DNA from: Holtermannia corniformis
Lineage: Eukaryota; Basidiomycota; Tremellomycetes; Holtermanniales
Direction: 5' to 3'
Assembly (NCBI GenBank): GCA_001599935.1
Contig: BCIJ01000003.1
Coordinates: forward strand, 325,938-389,937
DNA: 64,000 nucleotides
Each line of letters opens with the position of its first letter. Positions within the stretch are counted from its first letter, which is position 1. Positions 1-9,903 of this stretch are shown piece by piece. The notes under the pieces were generated by a model that was given only the letters and a program-made list of their open reading frames with translations, had not been told where the DNA came from and ran no database searches. The position numbers and the translations under genes were made by a program.

Positions 1-428
1 AGCTAAGTTCCGCACTCGAGGGCTCTGGAGGATCGACGAGAGAGAATAGGATGAACACTATAATATTCGAGCGATGGAGATACAACAAGAGACGAGAGAA
101 ACAGAAGGGCGCGCGCGCGCGGCCGCACCGCCGCAGCGCACAGACAGTGGTGCGATAGCACCAGTGGCACCTCGCGAGGCGGTCTCCTTCGCACCCCGCA
201 CGTGGCACAGCCATAGGCGTGACATGCGCGCCCGAGAGCTTCCCTTCCGGAGGTAGATCTTCGCCGATCTCGCCTCGACCTCTCAGTCCTCGTCTTCCTT
301 AGGCGAGGGCGTCACATAAGCTCAACTCGCAACCTTTGTCTGGCATTGCACTCCGATAGTCGCAGATTGCACCAATCTTCGTTCTCGGCTTAACGATGTG
401 ACATAGTAGTGCACTCGATCCTCTCAAG
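1..428. other. Left-edge stretch without a recognisable gene
   Basis: No open frame here shows a recognisable domain, and none continues across plausible splice sites into the neighbouring gene. It contains one short GC dinucleotide tract. It may be the flank of a gene outside the window or intergenic DNA. Confidence 0.5.
109..126. repeat. Short GC dinucleotide tract
   Basis: Six consecutive GC units run directly into GGCCGC. This is a simple-sequence tract with alternating purine-pyrimidine character; no function can be inferred. Confidence 0.8.
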
Positions 429-688
429 ATGTCTGGCATAACCAGCGGTACTGTACACTCCATCAGCCAGTCCTAGGCCAGCAAGCTGGGAAACAATCTC
501 AAAAGCAAAGCGACAGCGCTCAACGTGGCGTGGTGGCAGCATGTCGCTGCCACAAACCGCGCTGACTCTATCATGACCTCGAGAAAGCGCTTTGAAGTGG
601 TGCTGGGGACAATCAAGAAGACAAGGCTTTTGCGGATGCCTTAGCTAGACACATCGAAGACTCGCCGCGCCAGTACCAGATAGCGTAA
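429..688 (+). pseudogene. Decayed small ORF, possible paralogue of the ORF at 1309
   Basis: An ATG at 429 opens a frame that is interrupted by a TAG after 15 codons. Reading on in the same frame gives about 45 codons ending in RKRFEVVLGT. After a shift of frame near 617 it continues as QEDKAFADALARHIEDSP to a TAA at 686. The order RF..VLGT, then ED..FA..LA, matches the tail of the short ORF at 1309-1440 (RFVNVLGT, PEDQEFAQKLAEDMDN). One stop plus one frame break suggest a decayed copy. Unrecognised introns could also explain both interruptions, so the pseudogene call is tentative. I do not recognise the family. Confidence 0.35.
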
Positions 689-1308
689 AGGTCTAGGGCC
701 GCTACCGTAAGCACGCTCTCTGCACCATCGCAGACTTGCGCGCACAGCTATGCACCCTTGTAGTGATAGGTTTGATTACAGGCCTGAACCTGTCAAGCCT
801 TGATTCGACGCTCACAGCATAGCCTGGGTAGACGGATCCTGTACCGTTGTCCGAACCACATCGAGCATCAACCGGCGACTGGCAGGGCCAATAAGCTTGA
901 TGAGTGCAATCCCCCCATACCACAGTAGCCTATCTCAACGCAGCGGAGGTTGATCAAGGATGATCTCTCTTGCATAAGAAGACGATCGACTTTGACCGGT
1001 AAATTGCTCTCGCAAGTGTTCTCTGCCAATGTGTACCACCACTTCAGAGCGCAGTCTCATCAAAAGTGCGGTGCCTCTCACCATAGTACGCTATCCTTTT
1101 GCTTGTTGTGATTGTGACTCCGTAGACTTTTGTGGAAGCGCAGCTTCGCGTGCTCCCCTGTATACAGCCAAGTCCACACTGGCAGTATAGATAACACGTC
1201 GTTTAGGCGAGAGCCGCAACAGCACTTGAGCTGCAATCACCGAAGACACAGGCTGTCCAATGGAGGTACATTGGTGCACAAAGCCAGTAGGACCTGTATT
1301 TGGGTGAC
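689..1308. other. Intergenic stretch, no gene seen
   Basis: All frames are broken at short intervals and none shows a recognisable motif. It separates the two small related ORFs and could hold an upstream exon of the second, but I could not support one. Confidence 0.5.
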
Positions 1309-1440
1309 ATGAGCAAGGGCAAAGGCAGCCTCACTACGCGCCAGCGGTTCGTGAACGTGCTTGGCACTGATCCGGAGGATCAGGAGTTTGCTCAAAAGCT
1401 TGCGGAGGACATGGACAACCGGTCGCTGCCAAATCAGTAG
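1309..1440 (+). CDS. Hypothetical 43-residue protein
   Basis: This is a short open frame from ATG to TAG. It encodes a basic start (MSKGKGSLTTRQRF), then VNVLGT and an acidic stretch DPEDQEFAQKLAEDMDN. The tail resembles the second half of the broken ORF at 429-688, which is the only reason to take it seriously at this length. It could be the last exon of a longer gene, since an intron-like 3' end (TGACATGAG) lies right at the start. It runs convergently with the RRM gene, whose stop lies 40 nt downstream. Function unknown. Confidence 0.3.
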   Translation: MSKGKGSLTTRQRFVNVLGTDPEDQEFAQKLAEDMDNRSLPNQ

Positions 1441-1479
1441 CATGCCTAGAGCGTCTCTGGACTGCACGAATGCATCCCG

Positions 1480-3513
1480 TCACCGTCTGCCACCGCCCCG
1501 CCTCGCACGACCATTCGTCCCCCTCGGACTACTATACCGGTTCGAGACGGGTGAATCCGCGGCGACGGTGATCACGATCGCCCTCGGGTCCGACTGCAAG
1601 ATGGTATCAGAGTAGAGCTTGCCGCTAGTCACGTCAGCTCCGACACGACACGAGGGGCGGGGACTGACCTCTTGACCGGCGGCTCGGCTTCATCCACGTC
1701 CATCCCTGTATCACCACCACCCGTCGTCATGCGCTCCAAGAGCTTTGGCACGGCCCGTCGAGGCTCGACGATCGAGACGGTCAAGGCGTTGCCGTCGGCG
1801 ACGGCGCCATTGTACTTGTCGACGGCTTGTTGGGCTTCGGCGCGCGTTGGGAACTCTAGCTCGACGGTTGAGAGCGGTGCGGAGGGGGCGGAGATCTGGG
1901 AAGAGGAGATGATTGGGAGGGGCGCGAAGACGGCCTGTGGGTGGCGTTAGCTTTGCACGGGTGGGGAATGAGTGCTAAGGTGATGCAGAGGGTTGGCCGA
2001 ATGCACCACGATAGCTAAAGGTGTAGAAGCCACGGAGCTCTGACGACGGTCCGCTGGGTATAGGAGCAGGATCGTGACAGAGCAATCACGACTTTGCCCA
2101 TTGTCGCCAACAGCTCTCAATAGTGCCAAGGTTGAAGTATTGGATCTACCTGCAGTCTCAGCTAGCGCTGGTCTAGATCATACGCGCATCCCTATCCGAT
2201 GTGTGGCGGGCCGACAAAGATAGTTCGACGACAGCTGACAGCTTGGCATCATTACAGCTCCCCCGGCCGAATCGTCAGAGCTGGAGACGCTACCTCGCCA
2301 GCCGCCACAGATATAGCGAAGCAGACTTTCGAGTCCGAGATCTCACACGACGTGATGCGTGCGCTAGATCCCGACGAGCGATGACGGCTGCGGTATCGCA
2401 GCATGGATCGAGTGCTACACACGAGCAGTGGGCTGACGTATGCGAACTCGAGCTCGCGCCAGTTGAGATCCGGTGTTTTAGTCCCGCGGGACCATCCGTC
2501 TGCTTGCAAGAAGGACCTCAAACAAGAGAGCTTGTCAGACGTCGTGGTTTGACTAGTATAGCCAACATGCTGGCCTGCGCTGCTGATGACACGCGAGTGT
2601 GTGTCGAGCAGCATACGGTCGTCACAATGCTACACTGCCCCGGCGATAGGGCCGAGTACAGCCCTGAAGCGGAGCTCGAGCGAAGAGCAGGCGCCTAGGT
2701 AAGCGACCCAGCTCTAACAACTGTCATCATCATACAAGCTGTGAGGCGACGGGTCTGCACAAAGACAGATCTGTACTGCTCCGAGACGGGCTACTGTCCA
2801 AGTGAACAGATCTGCGTCCTGACCGATCGACGCTGGACAAGTCAAAGAGACTCACCACGACATCCTCGGCCGTCGTGCCCGCTGCCAAGCCCTCGATCCT
2901 GACCCAGACCGTTGGGTTCTGAACCCTTGCGGCGCCCATGATGGACATTGCGCCCTTGCTGAGTCTTGATCGTTGCGGTTGATCGTCTGCAACACTCGGT
3001 CCGGCGCGTACGAGCAGTCGTGCGGTCGGGTCCGGGATCCCGACTGTAGTAGCTGGGCGCTGAGCGCGCTTCGGTGGCAAGAGTTCGACACCACGCCTGG
3101 CAGAGACCGAGGCCATCGCTGTCGCGTTCAACGGCGCATAGTTGCCTCGGGGCGTGATTGGTTTCCCGTTTGGTAAGAGCTCCCGTCCGGCGCTGGCGCC
3201 ACCGATGCGATCGGCAAGGCGGCGGCTCTCGCGCTCTTGCTCGTGCAGGTCGTGTTTCCACACGCCGGCGTCTGGGTCTGAGCGCGTATAGGGGCGTGAA
3301 GACGGGCCTGGAGGTGGTCTCTGCGACGGGGTGGGGTGATCAGCGTGGTAGATAACAGACTGTGGGTAGTACATACGGCGTACGGTTTCGAGTGCTGGCG
3401 TGCTGGTTGGGACTTGTTCCTGTTGAGGATCTTGTTCTGGCGGTACGGTGAGCGAGCTATGAGATTGTACAGAGTTGACAGCTTACGATGACTGCCTGGC
3501 TGACGTCTGCCAT
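1480..3513 (-). CDS. RRM protein of the Aly/REF (Yra1) type, mRNA export adaptor
   Basis: The spliced product is about 320 aa from five exons. MADVSQAVI (3513-3487) is followed by a 60-nt exon (3436-3377), a 465-nt exon (3320-2856) and, after a 921-nt intron, exons 1934-1669 and 1624-1480. All junction phases are consistent. The RRM starts near residue 167 with VWVRIEGLAAGTTAEDVV and continues after the giant intron as AVFAPLP, then LSTVELEFPTRAEAQQAV and YNGAVADGNALTVSIVE. The YNG-x-x-DG-x-x-L segment is typical of Aly/REF RRMs. The C-terminus is Arg/Gly-rich (RGGGRR), as in export adaptors that bind RNA and hand mRNA to the Mex67/NXF1 receptor. The family call rests on the RRM and basic tail. 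A different nuclear RRM protein is possible. Confidence 0.65.
1935..2855 (-). other. Giant (921 nt) phase-0 intron inside the RRM of the Aly/REF-like gene
   Basis: The donor is GTG|GTGAGT after ...AEDVV and the acceptor is CCACAG|GCC before AVFAPLP. Both flanks are in frame and rebuild a continuous RRM. The other introns of this gene are 44-56 nt. No open frame inside the intron shows a known domain. From memory, S. cerevisiae YRA1 has a single 766-nt intron after codon 95, which aligns to this same RRM position and has the same phase. That intron mediates autoregulation by inefficient splicing. Confidence 0.75.
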
Positions 3514-3564
3514 GGTGATTGACTGCTGACACTGAGGTTGACCGAGTCTTCTTACGCGCTGAAT

Positions 3565-3578
3565 GGGGGGGGGGTTAG
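3565..3578 (+). promoter_or_regulatory. G10 run merging into GGGGTTAG telobox-like motif
   Basis: Ten consecutive G residues run into GGGGTTAG in the 211-nt divergent promoter between the Aly/REF gene (start 3513, minus) and ERV14 (start 3725, plus). The same GGGGTTA core recurs at 14021-14066 and at 28950-29019, both upstream of housekeeping genes. Confidence 0.45.
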
Positions 3579-3724
3579 TCGCGTGGTGGCGGTCGGCGTT
3601 ATGTCGGCGTTATCTCCGCTTACCCCCCCACCCAGTGACGCTGCTCTCCTACTACCAGCGCCAGCATCAACACTCGAATCTCCCCCCACGCTCTTCCCGT
3701 CAGCAACACTAGCAGCATCTCATC

Positions 3725-6106
3725 ATGGGTGGCGAAGGTCAGTCTACACCGGACCATACCCTCGACCGCAATCGCCGAGCTCGCGTGAGATGCAGGCTGA
3801 CGTCGATCCCTACCACCCTCTCCCTACCACGCAATGTCACAACCTACTCGGTCTACATGACTCTACACCAACAGGATGGCTCTTCTTGTTCGCGGTCCTC
3901 ATGGCCGCCGTCCTCCTCTTCACAATGGTATTCTTTGTGCGTCCACCTCACGCACCGTCCGGGTTGCAGCGCACCGCAGATGGCAACCATCTGCCGACGC
4001 TCAAACGCACGGTGCCGCCCAACGCAGGCGTAAAGCTGACCCAAGTAGATCATCATGTTCAGTGACCTCGAATGCGGTATGTCCCCTTCTGCCCTTTGCA
4101 CCTCGCAACGTCTCTAAGACCCCGCCTACGTAGACTACATCAACCCGATCGACCTCTGCAACAAGCTCAACCAAGTCCGTCCCACCGCCACCATCACATC
4201 GCACGCAGAGCTCACACGCGCAGTTTGTCCTCCCGGAAATGATCGCGCACGCCTTCTTGACCCTACTGTTCTTACTTACGGGTCAGTGGCTCGCGTTCAT
4301 CTTGAATGCGCCCCTGGTCGCGTTCAACGTCAACAAGTGAGTCGACTGGTCGGACTAGATCGGGCGAGACTGGTCGGTAGCGTGAGACAGCTGCATAGAC
4401 CGTCTTCCAGTACCAAAGCACGCCCAGTGCCGCATCTGGCTTGTCAACAGGGATCCGGGTCTACGTCGATCCAGACTGAGCACAACTCCCAGTCACAGAT
4501 TGGGTCCGACGGGCACGCTGCACTGGACAAAGGCATTGTCTTAGGTATCTGGGCACTTTGCGTCTGGACACCCAGCGTGTCCGGATTCAGAGTCGCGTCA
4601 TCACCTGTAAGTGCTCTTTGTGGGTGTACAGGGCTCGTCGTGTGACACGGACGAGACAAAGCATCGATGTGCGCATGCGCATGCACGCCCATGTGACTAT
4701 ACAGTCTGTCGTAGCGAATTGTGGTCTCGAGCTATCGGTGTCACGTGCCACCGATCGACCGTGCACACGAGCAGAGCGCGACGACCGACGACGTAGCTAC
4801 ATGAGAAAGGAGACATGCCCGACCGCTACAAGGTCGACCGAGGCTTCGTCTCACAGCTGATACGTGTGTCAATCGACTCGTTCGCAGACCTCGCTGGAGC
4901 GTCGGGCGGTCGACAGTGCTCCTGCACTGGAACCCATAGACGATTGCACGCAGCCATCTCATACCTTGCTTGTACTCTTGCTAGCAACTTCCTCGGCATT
5001 CACCAGCAGGTGTGCTGTGTACGTGCTGGAAGACTCTGAGGTGCACACTTGCCATGAGCGCCCATCGTGCCCGCCGCCCGCCAGTTGTTCCAACTGGTTA
5101 CTCCTTTTCAGAGCTCTCACAAGCCCTGGATCTTGATGCATCAACGACGATGGACCCATGAGCTCCCTCAGCTCTTCTCAGCGGTGCGCTGTGCACTCGC
5201 TTGCGAGGTCTGGTAGAGCTGTTGGGGTGTCGGTATGACGCTGCGCACGGATGACTGCGTGGCAGACTTGCATAGCTCTGGCCATGGCATGCAGCAGCAG
5301 TTTGATCGACATGGTACTAGCATCGCTGCTGCGATGCTCGATTCAACTTGGCGCTGCCTACATGTCGCTTGGTCGTCGTAGTGCAGCGAGCCATGGCCTC
5401 TGTAGAGGCAACACTTGGAGTTGCCGTGACTCGATGCCGCATTCGAAGAGCGTTCTCAGCTAGTAGCCGCATGTCGATGGTGGCATGTTCTCATCATGCC
5501 GCACGTCAAGGCGCCGCCACCTGCCGATCTGGTGCATTCGACGCTCTTCGGACCCGAAGCGGAGCGCGCGCAGTGTGCAAATCTGCACGCAAACGTCTGT
5601 GTGGATCTTGTCTCTCAGCAAGGATTTGCCAAGGGCACGGCTTGCTCGCAGACGTGTATGCGCTCAGAGAAGATGGCCTATACCCTGATTGCAGCGCGGC
5701 GCAGGGTTGCTCCCAGAGCTGATTTGCGGTCAGCGCAGCAAGTTTTGCTATCTGTGGGGAGGTCTCGTGATTGCAGTCCAGACGTAGTCGCGTCGTTGAC
5801 CTCTGCCATGACCAGCAAGTCTTCTGCTCTTGGCACGGATGGTAGTGGGGAGATTGTTTACCGGATCGCAAGCTTACCGTCCGCAACGGCCGCTAACGAC
5901 CTCAGGATCACATCCAAGAACCACATGTACGACGCCACTGAAATCTTCCGGACACTACCGGGTCACAAGAAGGAGTCGTTCATCAAGCTCGGGTTCTACC
6001 TTGTTTCCTTCTTCTACTACCTCTACCGGTGCGTGCTGTTCGTGATGGTGATTGCCCACTGACGTCGATCAGAATGATCTTGGCGCTGATCACCGAGAGC
6101 GACTAG
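3725..6106 (+). CDS. ERV14: Cornichon/Erv14 COPII cargo receptor
   Basis: Seven exons (3725-3737, 3875-3936, 4049-4076, 4134-4174, 4224-4336, 5906-6028, 6073-6106) join in phase to 137 aa, almost the length of yeast Erv14. The start is MGGEGWLFLFAVLMAAVLLF. The family signature DYINPIDLCNKLN follows the first membrane segment. FVLPEMIAHAFLTLLFLL is the second membrane segment, then DATEIFRTL-PGHKKESFIKLGF and a C-terminal membrane segment. Erv14 packages transmembrane secretory cargo into COPII vesicles at the ER. The fifth intron is 1569 nt while the others are roughly 45-140 nt. The gene shares a short divergent promoter with the Aly/REF gene. Confidence 0.92.
4337..5905 (+). other. Giant (1569 nt) intron of ERV14
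   Basis: The donor AACAA|GTGAGT and the acceptor CTAACGACCTCAG|GATCAC are the only junctions that join NVN-K to ITSKNHMYDATEIF, as in other Erv14 proteins. The intron carries several open frames of 60-140 codons on both strands without recognisable domains. The longest plus-strand frame runs into exon 6 only by chance of phase. An alternating TGCGCATGCGCATGC block lies near 4670. Confidence 0.85.
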
Positions 6107-6297
6107 AGGGCGTTGTAGTGGAGCATGGTCGAGACGTGGGCTGGGGCTGGACGGCGGCATAGAGGGCGGTGGTGTCTTGTCGGAGGGTCTTTACCATTTC
6201 GACAGTGATGCGATGCTTTCACGTGCGTCTGTGCGTCGCCGATCGCCCAACTCGCTGCGGCAGCTGCTGCTACTCTCAACTGAAGACAGTCTACACC

Positions 6298-9200
6298 ATG
6301 CTGTCTGCCATCTCATCACTCGCTGTAAAGCTAGCACAGACCGTGTCCCTCACCGCGGCCAGCAGCGACAGCACCGCGTTCGACCCGGCTTCCGTCCCGC
6401 TCAAAGACTCGGATCGAGACCTGGCCACCCAATCCAACTATGCGCAGTTGCACACCAAGCACCTCCGACTCGACTGGGGAATAGACTGGGAAGCACAGCT
6501 GATCAGCGGCACGGTCGAGCTCGAGCTTGAGAACGTGACGAGCGAAATGGTCGACCACGTCGTGCTTGATACGAGCTATCTGGACATCAGGCGTGTCAGT
6601 GTGCGCGGTGGCGAGTTGGAGGTGGGTGACGGGTAGGGCACGACTGAAGCCAGGGCTGACGTGGGCGGGTAGTGGAGTACAGGGGAGCATGTGCCGGGTA
6701 TCGGCAAGGCTCTCAAGATCAGCCTCGGCAAAGAGGCGGTCGGAGCTGGCAAGGTGCGGTCAGCTACTCTTTGGGCGCGAGGTAGCACTGATACCTCTAT
6801 CTATAGAAGGTGCTCGTGTCGATCACGTACTTGACGACGAAAGACTGCACGGCCCTCGGCTGGCTCACGAAAGAGTAGGTCGTGTCGCTGGCGATTCGAC
6901 GTGCAACCACGCTGACTTGTGCATAGGCAGACAAAAGGCGGGAAATATCCGTATCTGTACTCGCAGAACCAAGCTGTGAGTACGACTGTGACATGTGAAT
7001 TACCAAGCTAGACTGACGGCGAATTGCGCAGATCCACGCTCGCTCGTTGCTCCCATGCCAAGGTGCGTTGCGATCCCATACTGATCAAAGGCCTAGCTGA
7101 GGTAGGACCATAAACAGACACGCCGTTCATCAAGGCAACCTACTCGGCTACCGTCAGATCCAAGATCCCCGTCCTCATGTCCGCTTTGCGCGTGTCGCCA
7201 CCGGCCGAGGACGAGGCAAAGCTTGACATTGATGTCGACTACGTGTACAACCAGGTACGTCCTACTGTCTGCTGTGAGACGCCTAGACTGACACAGCACA
7301 CAGCCCGTCGCGATCCCATCGTATCTGATTGCCGTTGCTGCTGGCAACTTGGTGTACAAGGGCTTCAAGGATGTCGAGGGTAAGAACTGGAAGACGGGAG
7401 TATGGACCGAGGTCTGTCCAGCTCGGCAGTCGTCGAGCGACTGTGGGCTAACGGAAAACAGCCCGAGGTCATGGATGAGGCCTTCTGGGAGTTCAAGGAG
7501 GATACCGCGGGGTCAGTCGCGTAGCTGAGGTCGACAGGCCCAGCTGATGAATCGCCGCAGGTTTGTCGCGGCAGCCGAAGAGCTCACGTCGCCGTACGAG
7601 TTTGGCGTATACGACATCCTGCTGCTGCCCCCGTCCTTCCCATACGGCGGTGTGTGTGCAACGGCTTGAGCCGAATCGGCTGGCTGATCCACTCAGGCAT
7701 GGAGAACGCATGCCTGACGTTTGCGACGCCGACGCTGCTCGCGCATGACCGCTCGCTCGTCGACGTGTGCGCGCACGAGATCTCTCACGTAGGTCGCTCC
7801 GCCCTCATCGATGGTGTCAAGGCACTGATGCAGATCACAGTCGTGGTTTGGAAACGGGATTGGCTGTGCTTCGTGGAGTCACTTTTGGGTGCGTCCGTCT
7901 CGGTCTGTCCCATCACAAGCAATCAGCTGAGTCTGGTGCAGCTCAACGAAGGCTGGACAACGTACCTTGAGCGCTTGTTGGTGCTCAAGACTGATGGCGC
8001 GCCCGCACGAGACTTGTGAGCGCCATCGCCGGTGCGCTGACCTGACTGACATTCGCTCAGGTCATACATTATTGGTGTGTAGCCCTCGCTACGGACTGGG
8101 ATGGTGCTGATGCCGGACAAGGCCGCAAGGCTCTGCGGGACTCTTTGGAGCAAATGAAGGATGAGCCGCGGTTCCAGAGACTCGTGGTGGACTACAAGGA
8201 GTTTGAGGTGGGTAGACGTGCTGCAGTCATGAGCGCAACTGACCTTGGCACAGGATCGTGCGTCGACGCCTGCGCAAGCTCAGCATGACATGCTGACGCA
8301 ACGCAGCCGATGATGCATTCAGCAGCATCCCTTATGACAAGGTTAGCCTAGCGCATGCGTTACTGTCTGCTTTACTAACACACCCGCAGGGCTCCAACTT
8401 TCTGCTGTATCTCGAACGCCTCGTCGGCGGCCTCGACGTCTTCCTGCCCTATGTCAAGTCGTACGTCGCCACCTTCTCCGGCTCCTCCATCACGACGGAT
8501 CAATGGCGCGCCCATCTCTTCCACTTTTTCGGCACGGTCGACAATGGCGCCGAGATCGTCAACAAGCTCAAGGATGAGGTTGATTGGGATGGAGTGGGTC
8601 TGCCTGTTTAGCTGGCATGGGCAGGCTGCTAATGAGAACTGTAGTGGCTGCACGGCTCAGGCCCGGATTTGGTCGTCGATATCCAGTATGACGACCAGCT
8701 GTCGAAACCTGTGAGTGGGTGTGCACGACAGTTGATGGTCTGACGGGTACAGTGTAACGACTTGGCCGCGCGATGGGATGCCGCAAGGTCCGACGACGCA
8801 AAACTGAACGAGTTTTCGCCAAAGGACATTGCCGATTTTTCGGCTTCGCAGAAGAGTCAGTAGACCCAGAACCAGTGTATGCTGACGGTGGCAGTCGTCT
8901 TTCTCGAGAAACTGCATTCGCTACCCGCACTGCCTCCAGTAGTCGTCAAGCACCTCGACGAGACGTACGCGCTCGACAAGTCGGACAATGCAGAGATCAA
9001 GTTGCGCCTGTATGAGATTGCATTGGAGTCTGGGCCAGAGTATGCCGACAAGGCTGCGGGTGCGTCCGACTCTCCGGCACGAGCGCTGCTGATTCCTCAA
9101 AGCTTGGGTGGTTGACAAGGGCCGGATGAAGATGTGCCGCACAATCTACCGTGCGCTGTACAAGGTCGCGCCGGAGCTCGCCAAGAAGACGTTCCTGGCC

Positions 9201-9314
9201 CACGCGGCGTTCTATGTGAGTTCTTTAGTTCACTCGGGAGCGACGACTGAGTACCGCTCGCAGCATCCGATCGCACGCAAGATGATTGCAAGAGATCTCG
9301 GGGTCTCGGTGTGA
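6298..9314 (+). CDS. M1-family aminopeptidase / leukotriene A4 hydrolase homologue
   Basis: This is a multi-exon zinc metallopeptidase of about 620-650 aa. The N-terminal beta domain is seen in [20 protein letters not shown]. The exopeptidase motif [10 protein letters not shown] lies near 7695. The zinc site HEISHSWFGN...WLNEGW is assembled across two introns: HEISH ends the exon at about 7788, SWFGNGIGC lies near 7835, and [11 protein letters not shown] near 7940. The two His and the Glu of HExxH-18-E are all present. The C-terminal helical domain ends [13 protein letters not shown]. Yeast Lap2 and human LTA4H share this layout; the protein should be cytosolic and act on di- and tripeptides. 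The start at 6298 is the ATG nearest the conserved region; upstream in-frame codons look non-coding. Confidence 0.9.
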
Positions 9315-9503
9315 GACGTCGAGTGTGCATACGGTTCGGATGCAGACTAGTGTTGAAAGACGGTTATGAAGCAGACTGGGATATTGCCACATGACGCTGC
9401 GAACTCACCAAAGTACAAAGACTAGCACGACGCGGCGAGAGATGCATCACAGCCAGCTCATCGACAGAGTCATCATCCACAGACCATACATCCGTACATC
9501 TCA

Positions 9504-9892
9504 ATGTCGACATCGCTGATCCGTGAAGGCGCCGTGGACGTGGCTGGTACGCCTCCGACTCTCTCACCAGTGTCGAGCTAACTCTCGCAGCGCTGCCAGA
9601 GCACCACCTGCCACAGGCGCACAGCGAATGGTGCACCGAACTCTCGTTCCGCCTGGGCGAACTGCAGCAGATGCGCCACATGGCACACGACAACTTTCAA
9701 TACGGCGGCGCCGCGTCCGCACTCGACGTCGTGCCGATGGAGGAACGGGTCGAAGAGGCACGCAGGATGGTGTTTGTCCTAGGTGGGGAGATGCGGAGGC
9801 GGAGCGAAGGCGAGCTCCCGGTGTGGGAAGGGGTTGATCTGGTGGAGAGCGGGGCCAAGGCGAGGGAGGTGCGGAGCTCGTTTAGCTTTTGA
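9504..9892 (+). CDS. Conserved-looking hypothetical protein, about 114 aa
   Basis: Two exons joined by an intron of about 46 nt near 9545-9590 (donor GTACGC, acceptor CTCGCAG, branch GCTAAC) give a small protein starting MSTSLIREGAVDVA. The middle is helical and amphipathic (TELSFRLGELQQMRHMAHD) and the tail is charged (EARRMVFVLGGEMRRRSEG). I do not recognise a family; size and helicity would suit a subunit of a larger complex. Its stop codon lies only 11 nt from the stop of the convergent BRO1 gene. Confidence 0.6.
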
Positions 9893-9903
9893 GAGGTCAC
9901 GAC

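Noticed and set aside
2201..2698. 165-codon plus-strand frame inside the giant Aly/REF intron
   Set aside because: Composition is Arg/Cys/Ser-heavy like non-coding frames, there is no recognisable domain, and the opposite strand also has a long frame there. Left as intron content.
1..6000. A transposon or retroelement as cause of the low gene density
   Set aside because: No transposase, reverse transcriptase or integrase motif and no obvious terminal repeats or target duplications were seen.
5496..6062. 188-codon plus-strand frame overlapping the ERV14 3' exons
   Set aside because: Its C-terminal part is the real ERV14 exon 6; the part before 5906 has no motif and lies in the intron required by Erv14 homology.
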